A stretch of 17,500 nt of DNA from Neocallimastix lanati (nom. inval.) (taxonomy: Eukaryota; Neocallimastigomycota; Neocallimastigomycetes; Neocallimastigales; Neocallimastigaceae). Location of the stretch: the NCBI GenBank assembly GCA_016946835.1, contig JACVTC010000097.1:42501-60000 (forward strand), given 5' to 3'. The notes under the pieces were generated by a model that had not been told where the DNA came from, did no database searches, and saw only the letters and a list, made by a program, of their open reading frames with translations. The position numbers were made by a program, and so were the translations under genes. Every line of letters begins with the position of its first letter. The first letter of the stretch is position 1. Positions 7,650 through 16,479 of this stretch are shown here, piece after piece.

Positions 7650-8969
7650 TCAGATATTATGATAGAAAATATCATCTTTACATTCATTAAGAATTTTATT
7701 AAAGAGATCAAAAATAGTTAAGTCAGTAACAACGAAATTTTCAGGGCGAAGTACGAAAAATGGAGTTTCAGAAGAGGAGTCGTCAGAGGAAGGAATATAA
7801 TCAGGTCTTCTGGAAAGTGCGTTAGGTTTTCCATTAGATAATCCAGAACGATAGACAATTTTAAAATTGAATTCGGACAGGAATATTGACCAACGGACAA
7901 GTCTTTGTGACATCTTTTCTGATTTCTTTTGGTAAATTAAGTTTCGATGATCGGAGAAAATGGTGAAGGGAATATCTGTACCTTTTAATAAGTGTCTCCA
8001 GTGTTCTAAGGCCGAAACAATGGCAAGAAGTTCCTTATCGTATATGGGATAATTTCTTTCGGCATGGTTGAGAGCTCTAGAGAAAAATATGACAGGGTGA
8101 ATTTTGTTGTCTTTAGTCGAAATTTGCGAAAGAATAGCACCTATGATGTCTTCAAATACATCATTAATAAAGTGTTGGAAGACTGCAGGAGCATTCTTGA
8201 GTCTAAAGGGCATTACTAGGTATTCAAAATGTCCAAATACGCAAGTAAATGCAGTTTTATACTCATCTCCCTTTTTGATTCTTATAAGATTGAAGGCTTG
8301 GCGTAAGTCAATTTTAGAGAATATTTTACCCTTACGAAGTCTTTCTAACATAAAATTGATAAGTGGAATGGGAAAGGAGTTACGATAAGTACATTCATTG
8401 AGCCGACGGTAATCCACAACAAGTCTGAGTTCACCGTTCTTTTTTAGTACGAAGAAAATTGGAGCACCGGCAGGAGAATTAGATTTTCTTATAAAACCTT
8501 TAGCAAGCATTTCGTCAATATATTTCTTGAGGGCAACTAATTCCTTTTCGGTTAATGGATATATTGGGCCGTAATATAAATTAGTGTTTAGTTTCAACTT
8601 AATTTCACAATCATATTGTCGATGAGGGGGTAGCATGTTCGCAGCGACTTCACTAAAAACATCCATAAATGAGGATAATTTAGTTGGTAAAATATAGATA
8701 ACATTTTTATTGTCTTCGTTGGGTTCTTTGTGTTGATTCTTAGAATTGTTAATTATTTCATTAGATATTTTTTCTTCTGAATTGTTAATTTCTTCAGTTT
8801 TCTGGCTGTCCGAATTATCAGAATTTTTAGGAATTTCGTTTATTAAATTGCATGAAGGAATGAAGGTTGTATAATTATTTGGAATAACGAGACAATTATT
8901 AATACAATATTTTGAATTAAAATGAAGTGTTTTCGAAGAGAAATCTATTGTTGGATTATGAGTAGAGAG
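7650..8969 (-). pseudogene. pol: RT/RNase H of element 1, active site deleted
   Basis: The frame opens right after the TAG with an Asn/Ser/Glu-rich connector. An ATG at 8664-8666 starts the 338-residue stretch counted here. RT fingers and palm are clear: VLKKNGELRLVVDYRRLN (73-90), SKIDLRQAFNLIRI (117-130), MPFRLKNAPAVFQ (152-164). After FINDVFEDI (about residue 174, near 8146) the sequence jumps to IGAILSQ of RNase H, losing the YxDD motif, thumb, connection and the first RNase H Asp, about 159 residues by comparison with element 2. RNase H retains the Glu in KELLA and the SDH Asp. The expected ALSRR-preceding Asp is Asn282, and MPFG is MPFR. The frame ends at TGA 7650-7652. It is enzymatically dead. 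Confidence 0.92.
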
Positions 8970-9413
8970 CTATTCGGCGCCAAGAAGAGCACAATAAGAA
9001 GGTAAATCGACAACATAAAACATAGTTTTACAATTGTGATTTTTATAGCGGATCGAAATTGGCAAAGTTTCCCCGAGAATTTTCTGAGTACCACCAATTC
9101 TTCCTACTTCAGGATGAATGGTTTCGGATGAATAAGGAATGTTATTTTCATTGGCAAAGTAGACATCCATAAGATTAAGTTGAGAACCTGAATCTAGAAG
9201 AATCTTAGTTTTGACTGTTGATTTTAAAACATTGAGAGTGAATTCAAATATAGAAAGCCTCAAATTTGGTTGATCTGAAATTCTTGGTCTTTCTTTGGCC
9301 TTTGGTTCAGGATTAGTAATATGAGAAGTGCTTGAGGGTGACTTTTTCCTACTTTTGAGTGGACAATTACCGAGAGTATGATTTGAGGATCCACAATATA
9401 AACAGAGGTTTTC
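8970..9413 (-). pseudogene. Zinc knuckle and aspartic protease region of element 1
   Basis: This segment continues gag's frame without its own ATG. It starts with the CCHC knuckle (9363-9404) and a basic Ser/Pro-rich linker, then the retropepsin domain: the active-site motif ILLDSGSQLNLM and the C-terminal YCALLGAE. The protease would cut the Gag-Pol precursor in the particle. It ends at TAG 8970-8972. The same frame continues LSTHNPTIDF, the usual sequence after a Trp in gypsy proteases (LLGxxWLxxHNP), so a TGG-to-TAG change is inferred. Confidence 0.82.
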
Positions 9414-10085
9414 TCATTTTCTTCTTTCTTTCTCTTCGTCGGATAGGGGTCCATAATGTTTAGAATTCGAATCTTTCTTATAAAAATTCCATCTTTTCTT
9501 ATTAGAATTGTTGTTATCAAGGTTATTGTTTGATCGATTTAGATTATTTGTAAATTGTCCGTGGGATGATAGACGACCATCTATTCTGGAAGCTATAGTT
9601 TGCATAGCAGTAAGAGATCTTGGACCAGGGAATATTTCCAGAATTCTTGTAGCGATTTGATCATTTAAACCAACAAGAAATGCGTCCATTTTCGCTTCTT
9701 CGTTCCATGATGACTCGTCGGCATAAGAGTTGAATTCGAGTATACAGCTTCTAATGTCGCCTAACCATTTTTGCCTTATAGTTTTGAGTTTCTGATTTGC
9801 AACGAATGTTGAGTCATAACTCCCATATACAGATTTCATTCTTTCTACGAAGGCTTCGTAATTTAACAAGCAAGGGTCCTGATTCTCCATAAGTGAAGCT
9901 GCCCAATTCATAGCATTACCATATAACTTAGAAATAACGTATATTACTTTTATTTCATCATTATTGAATCGATCAGGATGAATCATGAAGATCAAATTCA
10001 TTTTAGCTAAGAATCCCTTAAGGTAGCGTCTGTCTCCGGCAAAACCATCCTTATAGGGTGCGTTGGCAAAATTGTTTTCTTCCAT
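9414..10085 (-). pseudogene. gag: Gag of element 1, interrupted by a stop before the zinc knuckle
   Basis: Gag forms the particle shell and binds the element RNA. The first 223 residues are open from ATG 10083-10085 (an in-frame GTG lies six codons earlier, but ATGGAAGAA is the natural start). Residues around FAGDRRYLKGFLAKMNLIF and the following helical region resemble the retrotransposon gag capsid domain. The C-terminal part is Asn/Lys-rich. The TGA at 9414-9416 stops the frame just before a CX2CX4HX4C knuckle (CLYCGSSNHTLGNC, 9363-9404), which continues in the same frame, so the stop most likely arose from an Arg codon. Confidence 0.85.
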
Positions 10086-10643
10086 TTTGAATATAAGTTT
10101 CACTGTTACTTTTTATAGTTGATTATTGAATAAGTTGGAATAAGATATATTTAAGAACGATTTTTTCAGTATAATAGATAGGAATTGAATTATAATATAC
10201 TTCTGATCAAGGAGGATTTGAATATTTATAGTAATAATTGATCCCACTGAAATTATTTAGAATTGAATAAGGTTTGATATTGTATTTTAAATTTATATAA
10301 TATACTAAATTAGGTATTGTAGATTTGTATATGTATTATTATAGTAATTTAATAGTTATAGAGAGTTGGAAATATTTTAGAAAAAGATTATTGAGATTTA
10401 AAATTTGTTAGATTAAATTGATATAGAATTTCAGATTGATTTTGAGAGTAATAGATTTGAGATTGGATAGTTTCAGAGTTGATTTTTTTGATATATTCCG
10501 TGATTTAGATTTTCTTTTTTTTTTTTTCTTAGTGATAAAGTATTATATAATTATTTTGAAAGATATAAGAGTTAATAAAGAGCTCTCTATTTAATAATAC
10601 ATGAATAATAAAATATAACCATATGATTTACATGAATTTCTTA

Positions 10644-10657
10644 TATACACGTGTATA
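10644..10657. repeat. 14-bp perfect palindrome with CACGTG core
   Basis: TATACACGTGTATA is self-complementary and contains the CACGTG E-box recognised by many basic helix-loop-helix factors. It lies about 560 nt upstream of element 1's gag start, where a promoter/LTR would be expected, with TATAAAT next to it. A regulatory role is a guess. Confidence 0.35.
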
Positions 10658-11076
10658 AATTTATAATGTGATATTCTTTATGTTGTAGCTGGTTTAATAA
10701 GTGTATTTGAGTTATTAATAATTTTTATTAATATTTATTTTATAATTACAATATTACTTCTACAAAAGAAAAACAAAAACAAGAATAAGAGTTAATATTA
10801 ATTATACTGTAAAGTATTAATAATATATAATTATTATAAATAAATATATATATAAATATAATATATATATAAATAACTTTAATAATTATAAACTTTAATA
10901 ATTTAAAATAAGAAGTATAATTTAATATTTAAGAAAAATATATAAGGAATATAAATAATATATACAAAATATATATAATATAAAATATACATAATAATAT
11001 AAAATATATAATAATATAAATTATTATAAATAATAAGATATAAATTTAATATCTGAATATACAAATATTCAAATAT

Positions 11077-11102
11077 ACAAATATGTTGCTACGCATATTT
11101 GT
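11077..11102. repeat. 9-bp stem, 8-nt loop inverted repeat
   Basis: acaaatatg and catatttgt are perfect complements around ttgctacg. Just to the right is a GC-richer patch (cagaaacttccctggtagaa) that is not low complexity. It could be part of an LTR or transcript end of element 2, which ends about 1 kb to the right; there is no second copy in the window to confirm. Confidence 0.4.
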
Positions 11103-12042
11103 TTTATATCAGAAACTTCCCTGGTAGAATTGAACTTAATTTCGCAAGAAATTAGTGAAATTAAATTTATAATAATTTAGATTAAAAATTTTTATATTAA
11201 TTTATATTAAATTTAATAATAAAAAAAATGAAATTTTTGAAAATTTTTATAATAAAATTTTAATAATAAAAAAAATTTTTTTTTTTTATTTTTATATAAA
11301 GAAATTAAAGATTTTTGAAATTTCAATTTGAAATTTCATTCATTAAAAGGTAATATATTTTTAATATGGACGTTTCTTTCCAATTTTGTACCGTCCATGG
11401 CATCCTGTATATAAAGTGTTTTATGTTAAAACAGATTATAATAATACAAAAACACTATTATAAAATAAATTCTTTTTTATTAAAAATATTTGGTTTATTA
11501 AAAATCTTTTATTAAATAGTTATTATTATGTTATGAACTATCAAATTATAAAAAATAACAATTACATTTTTTCAATTAAAGAAAATTTACAATATTTATA
11601 TTTTTTCTTAATTATATTCTAATATATTAAATTAATTTACATATATTCAATTTAAATATTAATAATAATAATTAATTTTATAAAATAATAAAATATTTAA
11701 ACTAAAACTAATTATAGTATAATTTTCTAATTAACTATTTTTTATTATAACTATTTAAATATTTTAACTAATTTAAAATTAAACTAAAAACTATTAATAA
11801 TATCAAACTATACTATTTAAATAAATAAAAATTTAACAATAACAGATTTGGCGAATTTTTTGTGACTAAATTATTTAATTTCATATTTAATAAATATAAA
11901 TTTAAATAATTTAAGTTCTAATTTATAATTTTAAATTTCAATTATTAATTTAAGGAGAAATAATTATTTAAAGTATTTAATTCATGTACGTAAATTTGAT
12001 GTATGATTTTTCGTTTACATAAATTTATTGAAATATGCTTTA

Positions 12043-12147
12043 ATTCATAAATTAATGTAAATTACATAATTTTATTCAAGATATCGTGGAAAAAATTTCA
12101 TACATAAATTAATGTAATAATGAATTACATAAATTTATTAAAGATAT
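12043..12147. repeat. Imperfect tandem duplication overlapping the pol 3' end
   Basis: cataaattaatgtaa occurs at about 12046 and 12103, each followed by ttacataa, a ttattmaag-like stretch and agatat (copies about 12043-12084 and 12100-12147). The right copy codes for the last dozen residues of element 2's pol frame, so those residues are probably derived from repeat sequence and not from the ancestral protein. Confidence 0.55.
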
Positions 12148-15100
12148 AAAGATATCTTTACACTGTAATTGAACTGTATTCCAAGATATGTCCTTAATTA
12201 TATATGGACCAAGGAAATACGGTTCAAGTTTAGTTCGTTGGTGATTTCTTATTTTTACTAAATCACCAATTTTAAAATTTTTCTTATTTTCCATACTTTG
12301 TTGAGCTTGTCTTCGAGTTTTCCAATAATGGATTGTTCCAAGCATTTTTTTTGCTGATTTTTCAACCCATTTAGCATGCTCAACGAACCTTTCCATTAAT
12401 ATTTCGTCCATAGTTCTACTATTATCTTCCAAAATTGAATTTCTTAAATTTATATCTATAGGTAGTAATTCCTTACGTCCATATAAAAGTTCAAAACTTG
12501 AATAACCTGTTACAGCAGATTTACTGGTTCTTAAAGCCCATAAAGCCAGCGGTAACAAAATATCCCAATGTTTGTTATCATTCGAGAAATTTCTTAATTG
12601 CTTTCCTATTTCTCTATTCCTGTTTTCCACTAATCCATTTGATTCTGGATGATATGTACTAACAAAGTGAACGTACACATCATATAGATCTAAAAATATT
12701 TTAGTATAATCAGCAGTAAACTGTACACCATTATCTGTAATAATTAGTTCTGGTATACCATGTGTACTAAAAACTTCTACTAAGAAATTTGTTACGTCCT
12801 GTGAAGTAGTAGTACGAAGTGGTTTAGCTTCTACCCACTTTGTAAAATAATCTACGCAAACAATAATATATTTATTACCTTGTTGTGTTTCTTTTAGGGG
12901 TCCAATAATATCTAAACCAACTCTAACAAAAGGAGCTTCTATAGGAGTTCCATATTTTTCTGTTGGTTTCGGCAATGGCTCAGAACGATTTAGTTGACAT
13001 ATTTTGCATAGCGAAATATATTTTTTTACATCTATTATTAAATTTTTCCAGTAATACTTTTCTTTTATTCTTTCGTAAGTTTTCTGAATACCTTCATGAC
13101 CCATTCTATGTTCTTTAGTAATAATATTAATTTTTTCATAGGGATCATCAATAATTTTTCTTAATTTATTATCATCTCTAAAATATAATTTATTATCAAT
13201 TTTAACTATTTTTTCGGTTAAAAATTTATACATAAATTCAGAAATGAATTTTTCTTTCTCCTCCTGGGTGAGAATGGAGCTATCAATAGGTGAATTATTA
13301 ACAATGGAGGAATCAATGGAACTATTAGAATTGTTAACAGAAGTGAACAGAATATCGCTATTAAGAAGAGAATTAGAACTAATACAAACATTAGTAACAG
13401 AGAAGTCTTTACGAACAACTCTAGACAATGCATCAGCAATCAAATTAGCTTTACCAGGGTGATAAACAATATCAACTTGAAGTTTACTAAATTTATCACA
13501 CCAACGTTGATGTTTAAGAGTATTCGGCTCACAACTTTTAATAATAGAAACTAAAGGTTTGTGATCAGTATATAGAATTGTTTTGAATGGATTACTTAAA
13601 ATATAATGTTCGAATTGGACTAAGCAATAATAAGCAGCGGTGCCTTCAAGTTCAGTTGTAGTATAATTTTTCTCAGATTTTTTTAAACTTCTACTAACAA
13701 AATAAATTGGGTGTTCAATATTATCATCATAAAGTTGTAAAAGAACATCACCAATACCATAACCACAAGCATCCGAACGAATAATAAAGGGAATATCAAA
13801 TTTAGGGTAACAGAGGATAGGGGCACTGATTAAACAATTCTTTAATAATTGAAAGCTATTGTTTTGAGAATCAGTCCAAACAAATGGAGTATTCTTCCTT
13901 AACAAAGAACAAAGAGGTGCAGATTTAGCAGAGTAATTGTCAATGAAATTTCTATAATAACCAGTCATGCCTAGAAAAGAACGAAGTTCGGATACATTAG
14001 TAGGAGGTGTCATATTCATAATGGAAAGCGTTTTATTATCTAGAGGAAGTAAACCATCAGTAGTAACTTTATGACCTAAAGCTTCAATTTCTGTTTGACA
14101 GAAATGACATTTTTCTATGTTTAATTTTAAATTATATTTTCTTAAAATATTAAAAACTTTGGAAAGATGAATTAGATGATTTTCAAAACTATCGGAATAA
14201 ATAATAATATCATCTAAGTATATTTGAACGCAATCATTAATTAAATCAAAGAAGATTCTATTCATTTCACGCTGGAAGGTAGCAGGCGCGTTAGTTAAAC
14301 CAAAGGGCATAACTTTAAAATAGTAATTACCAAATTTCGTTGTAAAAGAAGTCTTTTCCATATCTTCAGCCCACATAGGAATTTGATGGTAACCACTAAA
14401 TAAATCAATAGAAGAAAATATTTTTGCATCTTTCAAAGCATCAAAGATTTCACGAATTTTTGGGAGTGCATAGGCATCTTTAATAGTAATATCATTCAAC
14501 TTCCTAAAATCAACACAAAGACGCCATTTACCATTTTTCTTTAAAACTAAAACAACAGGAAAAGCCCATGGAAAATGAGAAGGTTCAATTAACTTTTTCT
14601 CCAATAATTTACGAAGTTCTTCCTTTAAAGCATTAGATTGAACCTGAGAAATTTTATACGCCTTTTGCTTAATTGGTATAGAGTTTTCTTCTAAAATAAT
14701 ATGATGAGGAAATAATTTAGAAGGTTCCAAATCATCAGAAGAAATGGCAATAATATCATCAAATTTTTTTAATAATCTACAAAATTTTTTATAATCTTTT
14801 TTATTTTTAAATTTTAATTGATTAATAATAGAATTAATTACATCATCTTTTTCTTTAGCACTAATATTAGAATTAGATTCATTAGCATCAACAAATAAAG
14901 TAGCCTCAACAATATCAATTTTTGGTTCAGGAGAAACACATAATAAAGACTGAGAACGGAAGGTATTTATATCTTCTATATTACTAATAGGTACTAATTT
15001 ATCGTCCATATTCATATATGCAAGAACTTTATGAATTGTGTCAATAAGAATCCTGTTATCAGATTGTGTTTTAAGAGAAATAATCGCATCATAAAAAGGA

Positions 15101-15528
15101 TCGTCTATATCGGAAATTTTAAAATCAGTAATAAATTCAACAGAACCCAGTTTAACAGCTAAGCGAACAATATCATAAATACGACTTATATCATCAACCA
15201 TCGCTTGCCTAATTGTACTTTTATCATGGCCAATAATTTGATAATTTTTAACAAATTTATTTAAAAATTTACGCGATATTAAATTTGCATTACTACACGC
15301 GTCTATAAAAATTGAAGCAGGATAGCCATTAATATATCCACGTACAACTGCAACATCATGTTCGTGTACAATATTATTATTATTATTTAAATTATTAGCT
15401 ATTTTACTATTATAATTAATATCACTATAATTTTCATTGTTACTACTATTGGTACTACTATTATCGTTATTATTATAGTTATTATCTATAGTAGAATTAG
15501 TAGCATTAATAATATTTTCATTATTTTG
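12109..15528 (-). CDS. pol: Pol polyprotein of element 2: protease, RT, RNase H, integrase
   Basis: The frame is open from 15528 and has its first ATG at 15201; residue numbers are from that ATG (1030 residues). The protease lies mostly upstream of the ATG, so the ATG is unlikely to be the true start and translation from gag is expected. RT: VLKKNGKWRLCVDFRKLN (219-236), MPFGLTNAPATFQ (298-310), YLDD (328-331). RNase H: D477, E517, D546, D590. Integrase: zinc finger H698, H702, C732, C735; catalytic D764, D823, E859 with exactly 35 residues between the last two; GPY motif 998-1000. These enzymes copy the element RNA to DNA and insert it. There is no chromodomain after GPY. All catalytic residues are present and there is no internal stop, which suggests a fairly young copy. 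Confidence 0.95.
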   Translation of the reverse strand, partial: QNNENIINATNSTIDNNYNNNDNSSTNSSNNENYSDINYNSKIANNLNNNNNIVHEHDVAVVRGYINGYPASIFIDACSNANLISRKFLNKFVKNYQIIGHDKSTIRQAMVDDISRIYDIVRLAVKLGSVEFITDFKISDIDDPFYDAIISLKTQSDNRILIDTIHKVLAYMNMDDKLVPISNIEDINTFRSQSLLCVSPEPKIDIVEATLFVDANESNSNISAKEKDDVINSIINQLKFKNKKDYKKFCRLLKKFDDIIAISSDDLEPSKLFPHHIILEENSIPIKQKAYKISQVQSNALKEELRKLLEKKLIEPSHFPWAFPVVLVLKKNGKWRLCVDFRKLNDITIKDAYALPKIREIFDALKDAKIFSSIDLFSGYHQIPMWAEDMEKTSFTTKFGNYYFKVMPFGLTNAPATFQREMNRIFFDLINDCVQIYLDDIIIYSDSFENHLIHLSKVFNILRKYNLKLNIEKCHFCQTEIEALGHKVTTDGLLPLDNKTLSIMNMTPPTNVSELRSFLGMTGYYRNFIDNYSAKSAPLCSLLRKNTPFVWTDSQNNSFQLLKNCLISAPILCYPKFDIPFIIRSDACGYGIGDVLLQLYDDNIEHPIYFVSRSLKKSEKNYTTTELEGTAAYYCLVQFEHYILSNPFKTILYTDHKPLVSIIKSCEPNTLKHQRWCDKFSKLQVDIVYHPGKANLIADALSRVVRKDFSVTNVCISSNSLLNSDILFTSVNNSNSSIDSSIVNNSPIDSSILTQEEKEKFISEFMYKFLTEKIVKIDNKLYFRDDNKLRKIIDDPYEKINIITKEHRMGHEGIQKTYERIKEKYYWKNLIIDVKKYISLCKICQLNRSEPLPKPTEKYGTPIEAPFVRVGLDIIGPLKETQQGNKYIIVCVDYFTKWVEAKPLRTTTSQDVTNFLVEVFSTHGIPELIITDNGVQFTADYTKIFLDLYDVYVHFVSTYHPESNGLVENRNREIGKQLRNFSNDNKHWDILLPLALWALRTSKSAVTGYSSFELLYGRKELLPIDINLRNSILEDNSRTMDEILMERFVEHAKWVEKSAKKMLGTIHYWKTRRQAQQSMENKKNFKIGDLVKIRNHQRTKLEPYFLGPYIIKDISWNTVQLQCKDIFISLINLCNSLLH
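15202..15400 (-). CDS. Retropepsin-like protease segment of element 2 pol
   Basis: In frame with pol, an Asn-rich linker leads to HEHDVAVVRGYINGYPASIF and then the catalytic motif FIDACSNANLIS (codons at 15295-15303 for D-A-C). The fold context (hydrophobic strand before, NLIS after) matches gypsy proteases, but the usual Asp-Ser/Thr-Gly is Asp-Ala-Cys. It would process Gag-Pol if active. The domain continues past the ATG at 15201, ending near DPFYDAIISL. It is part of the same frame as the preceding entry and is listed apart for its unusual motif. Confidence 0.7.
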
Positions 15529-16479
15529 CTAACCCTTAATTCATCTTTAGAAATTTTTGAAATGTTAAGGAGTTGTCCAATTGTAATATTTGCTGGAATA
15601 TTTAATAAATCTTCGCAAATATTATATTGCTCGCGCTTTCTCATCATCTGTATGGTAGGTTTTTATTTCTTTTCTTTTTCCGTTAAATTTTTATTCTTCA
15701 TTTTGTCCATATTATTAACATTATTAACTGTCTTCTTATTATTAATTTTTTACTTGAATCATTATCATTAATTTCATTCTTAATTCTTTCTCTTTGCTGT
15801 GCGTTATTATGAACTTCATTTTTTTCATTTTTATTTTCATTATTATTATTATCAATTTTAATATTATTGTTAAGGACTTTTTTATTTATTCTTCTCGTAG
15901 GTTTAATAATTCGTTTGTTATTTATAATATTATCAGTGGAATTATTATTTTGGATAGGATTACTAATATTATTTATATTATCAAATATTTTATTTTGAGG
16001 AATAGTTTGTGAATTATTAATGGAAGTTTTGTTATAATTATTCGTTATATTGCGTAACTTCTTATTAGCGTTTGTTAATATATTATTATATTTTTCATCT
16101 CTTTCTCTTTTTGCAGCAGCTATAATTTCTTCCAAATTGTTATGATTGTCGTAAGAAGATACTACAACATTGTCGCCATTATAATCATTAATTTTATCAT
16201 TTTCAAAATAGAATTGTTCATTATTATTTATATTATCATAATCATTATTATAATCATTATTATAATCATTATTATCATAATGTTTAAAATTATCATTATC
16301 ATAATCTTCATTATAATTATTATCATAAATATTATTATAGTTATTATTATAATTGTTATGGTTATTACTATAATCATTATTGAGACAAACATTAGCAATA
16401 TTGTTTTCACCATAATCATTATAGTTGGCATTTTGATTATTGGAAGTTAGCCTTCTTCCGTAATCTAGTTTTTTGTGTT
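15529..16479 (-). pseudogene. Asn-rich gag-pol connector of element 2 with frame changes
   Basis: Three coding stretches in successive frames link gag to pol. From 16479 to about 15746 one frame reads a Tyr/Asp/Asn-rich region (NNDYNNDY), then EEIIAAAKRERDEKYNN and a basic Asn-rich part. Near the six-A run at 15746-15751 the sense moves to another frame, which contains a TAA (15663-15665) and then EQYNICEDLLNIPANITIGQ, a pre-protease motif familiar from gypsy polyproteins (xANITFGQLL). Between about 15530 and 15555 the sense moves again into the pol frame, after a TAG at 15529-15531. Each step equals loss of one base. It is probably decay or homopolymer sequencing error. Confidence 0.7.

Larger units (their letters stand above)
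7281..10085 (-). mobile_element. Decayed Ty3/gypsy-type LTR retrotransposon (element 1), internal part
   Basis: Read on the minus strand, one frame runs from a gag ATG at 10085 down to 7281 in the order gag, CCHC knuckle, aspartic protease, RT, RNase H, integrase zinc finger. This is the Ty3/gypsy order (RNase H before integrase). The frame is broken by TGA (9414-9416), TAG (8970-8972) and TGA (7650-7652). An in-frame deletion removes the RT active site, and the integrase catalytic core is missing at the left end. No LTRs could be recognised. The copy cannot encode a working polymerase. Confidence 0.93.
10086..12108. other. AT-rich gap between the two retroelements, no gene seen
   Basis: About 2 kb almost without GC. 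For element 1 it is the upstream side (leader/5' LTR expected) and for element 2 the downstream side (3' LTR expected). I found no matching repeats at both ends of either element, no convincing tRNA primer site and no polypurine tract. Visible details are a 14-bp palindrome (10644-10657), a stem-loop (11077-11102) and a GC-richer patch at 11090-11150. Near 11366 a short atggacg/cgtccat inverted repeat is followed by tatataaag. A 49-codon ATG frame at 11366-11515 has AT-driven composition and no known motif. Confidence 0.6.

Noticed and set aside
8104-8388. 94-residue plus-strand open frame
   Set aside because: Antisense shadow of the element 1 RT, whose motifs are unambiguous on the minus strand.
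9414-9416. TGA as a programmed gag-pol readthrough stop
   Set aside because: It lies before the gag zinc knuckle, not at the gag-pol border, and the same frame has two more stops within pol, so decay is simpler.
9260-9520. 86-residue minus-strand open frame between gag and protease
   Set aside because: It is out of frame with gag and protease; the true frame across here carries the CCHC knuckle.
11366-11515. 49-codon ATG frame on the plus strand
   Set aside because: Composition becomes pure AT-driven after the first 20 codons, with no motif or splice support; not called as a gene.
13218-13462. Short open frames on both strands within element 2 pol
   Set aside because: Shadows of the RNase H-integrase linker of the long pol frame.
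15526-16450. Plus-strand and alternate minus-strand open frames over the Asn-rich connector
   Set aside because: Ile/Phe-rich shadows of low-complexity AAT/GAT codons in element 2.
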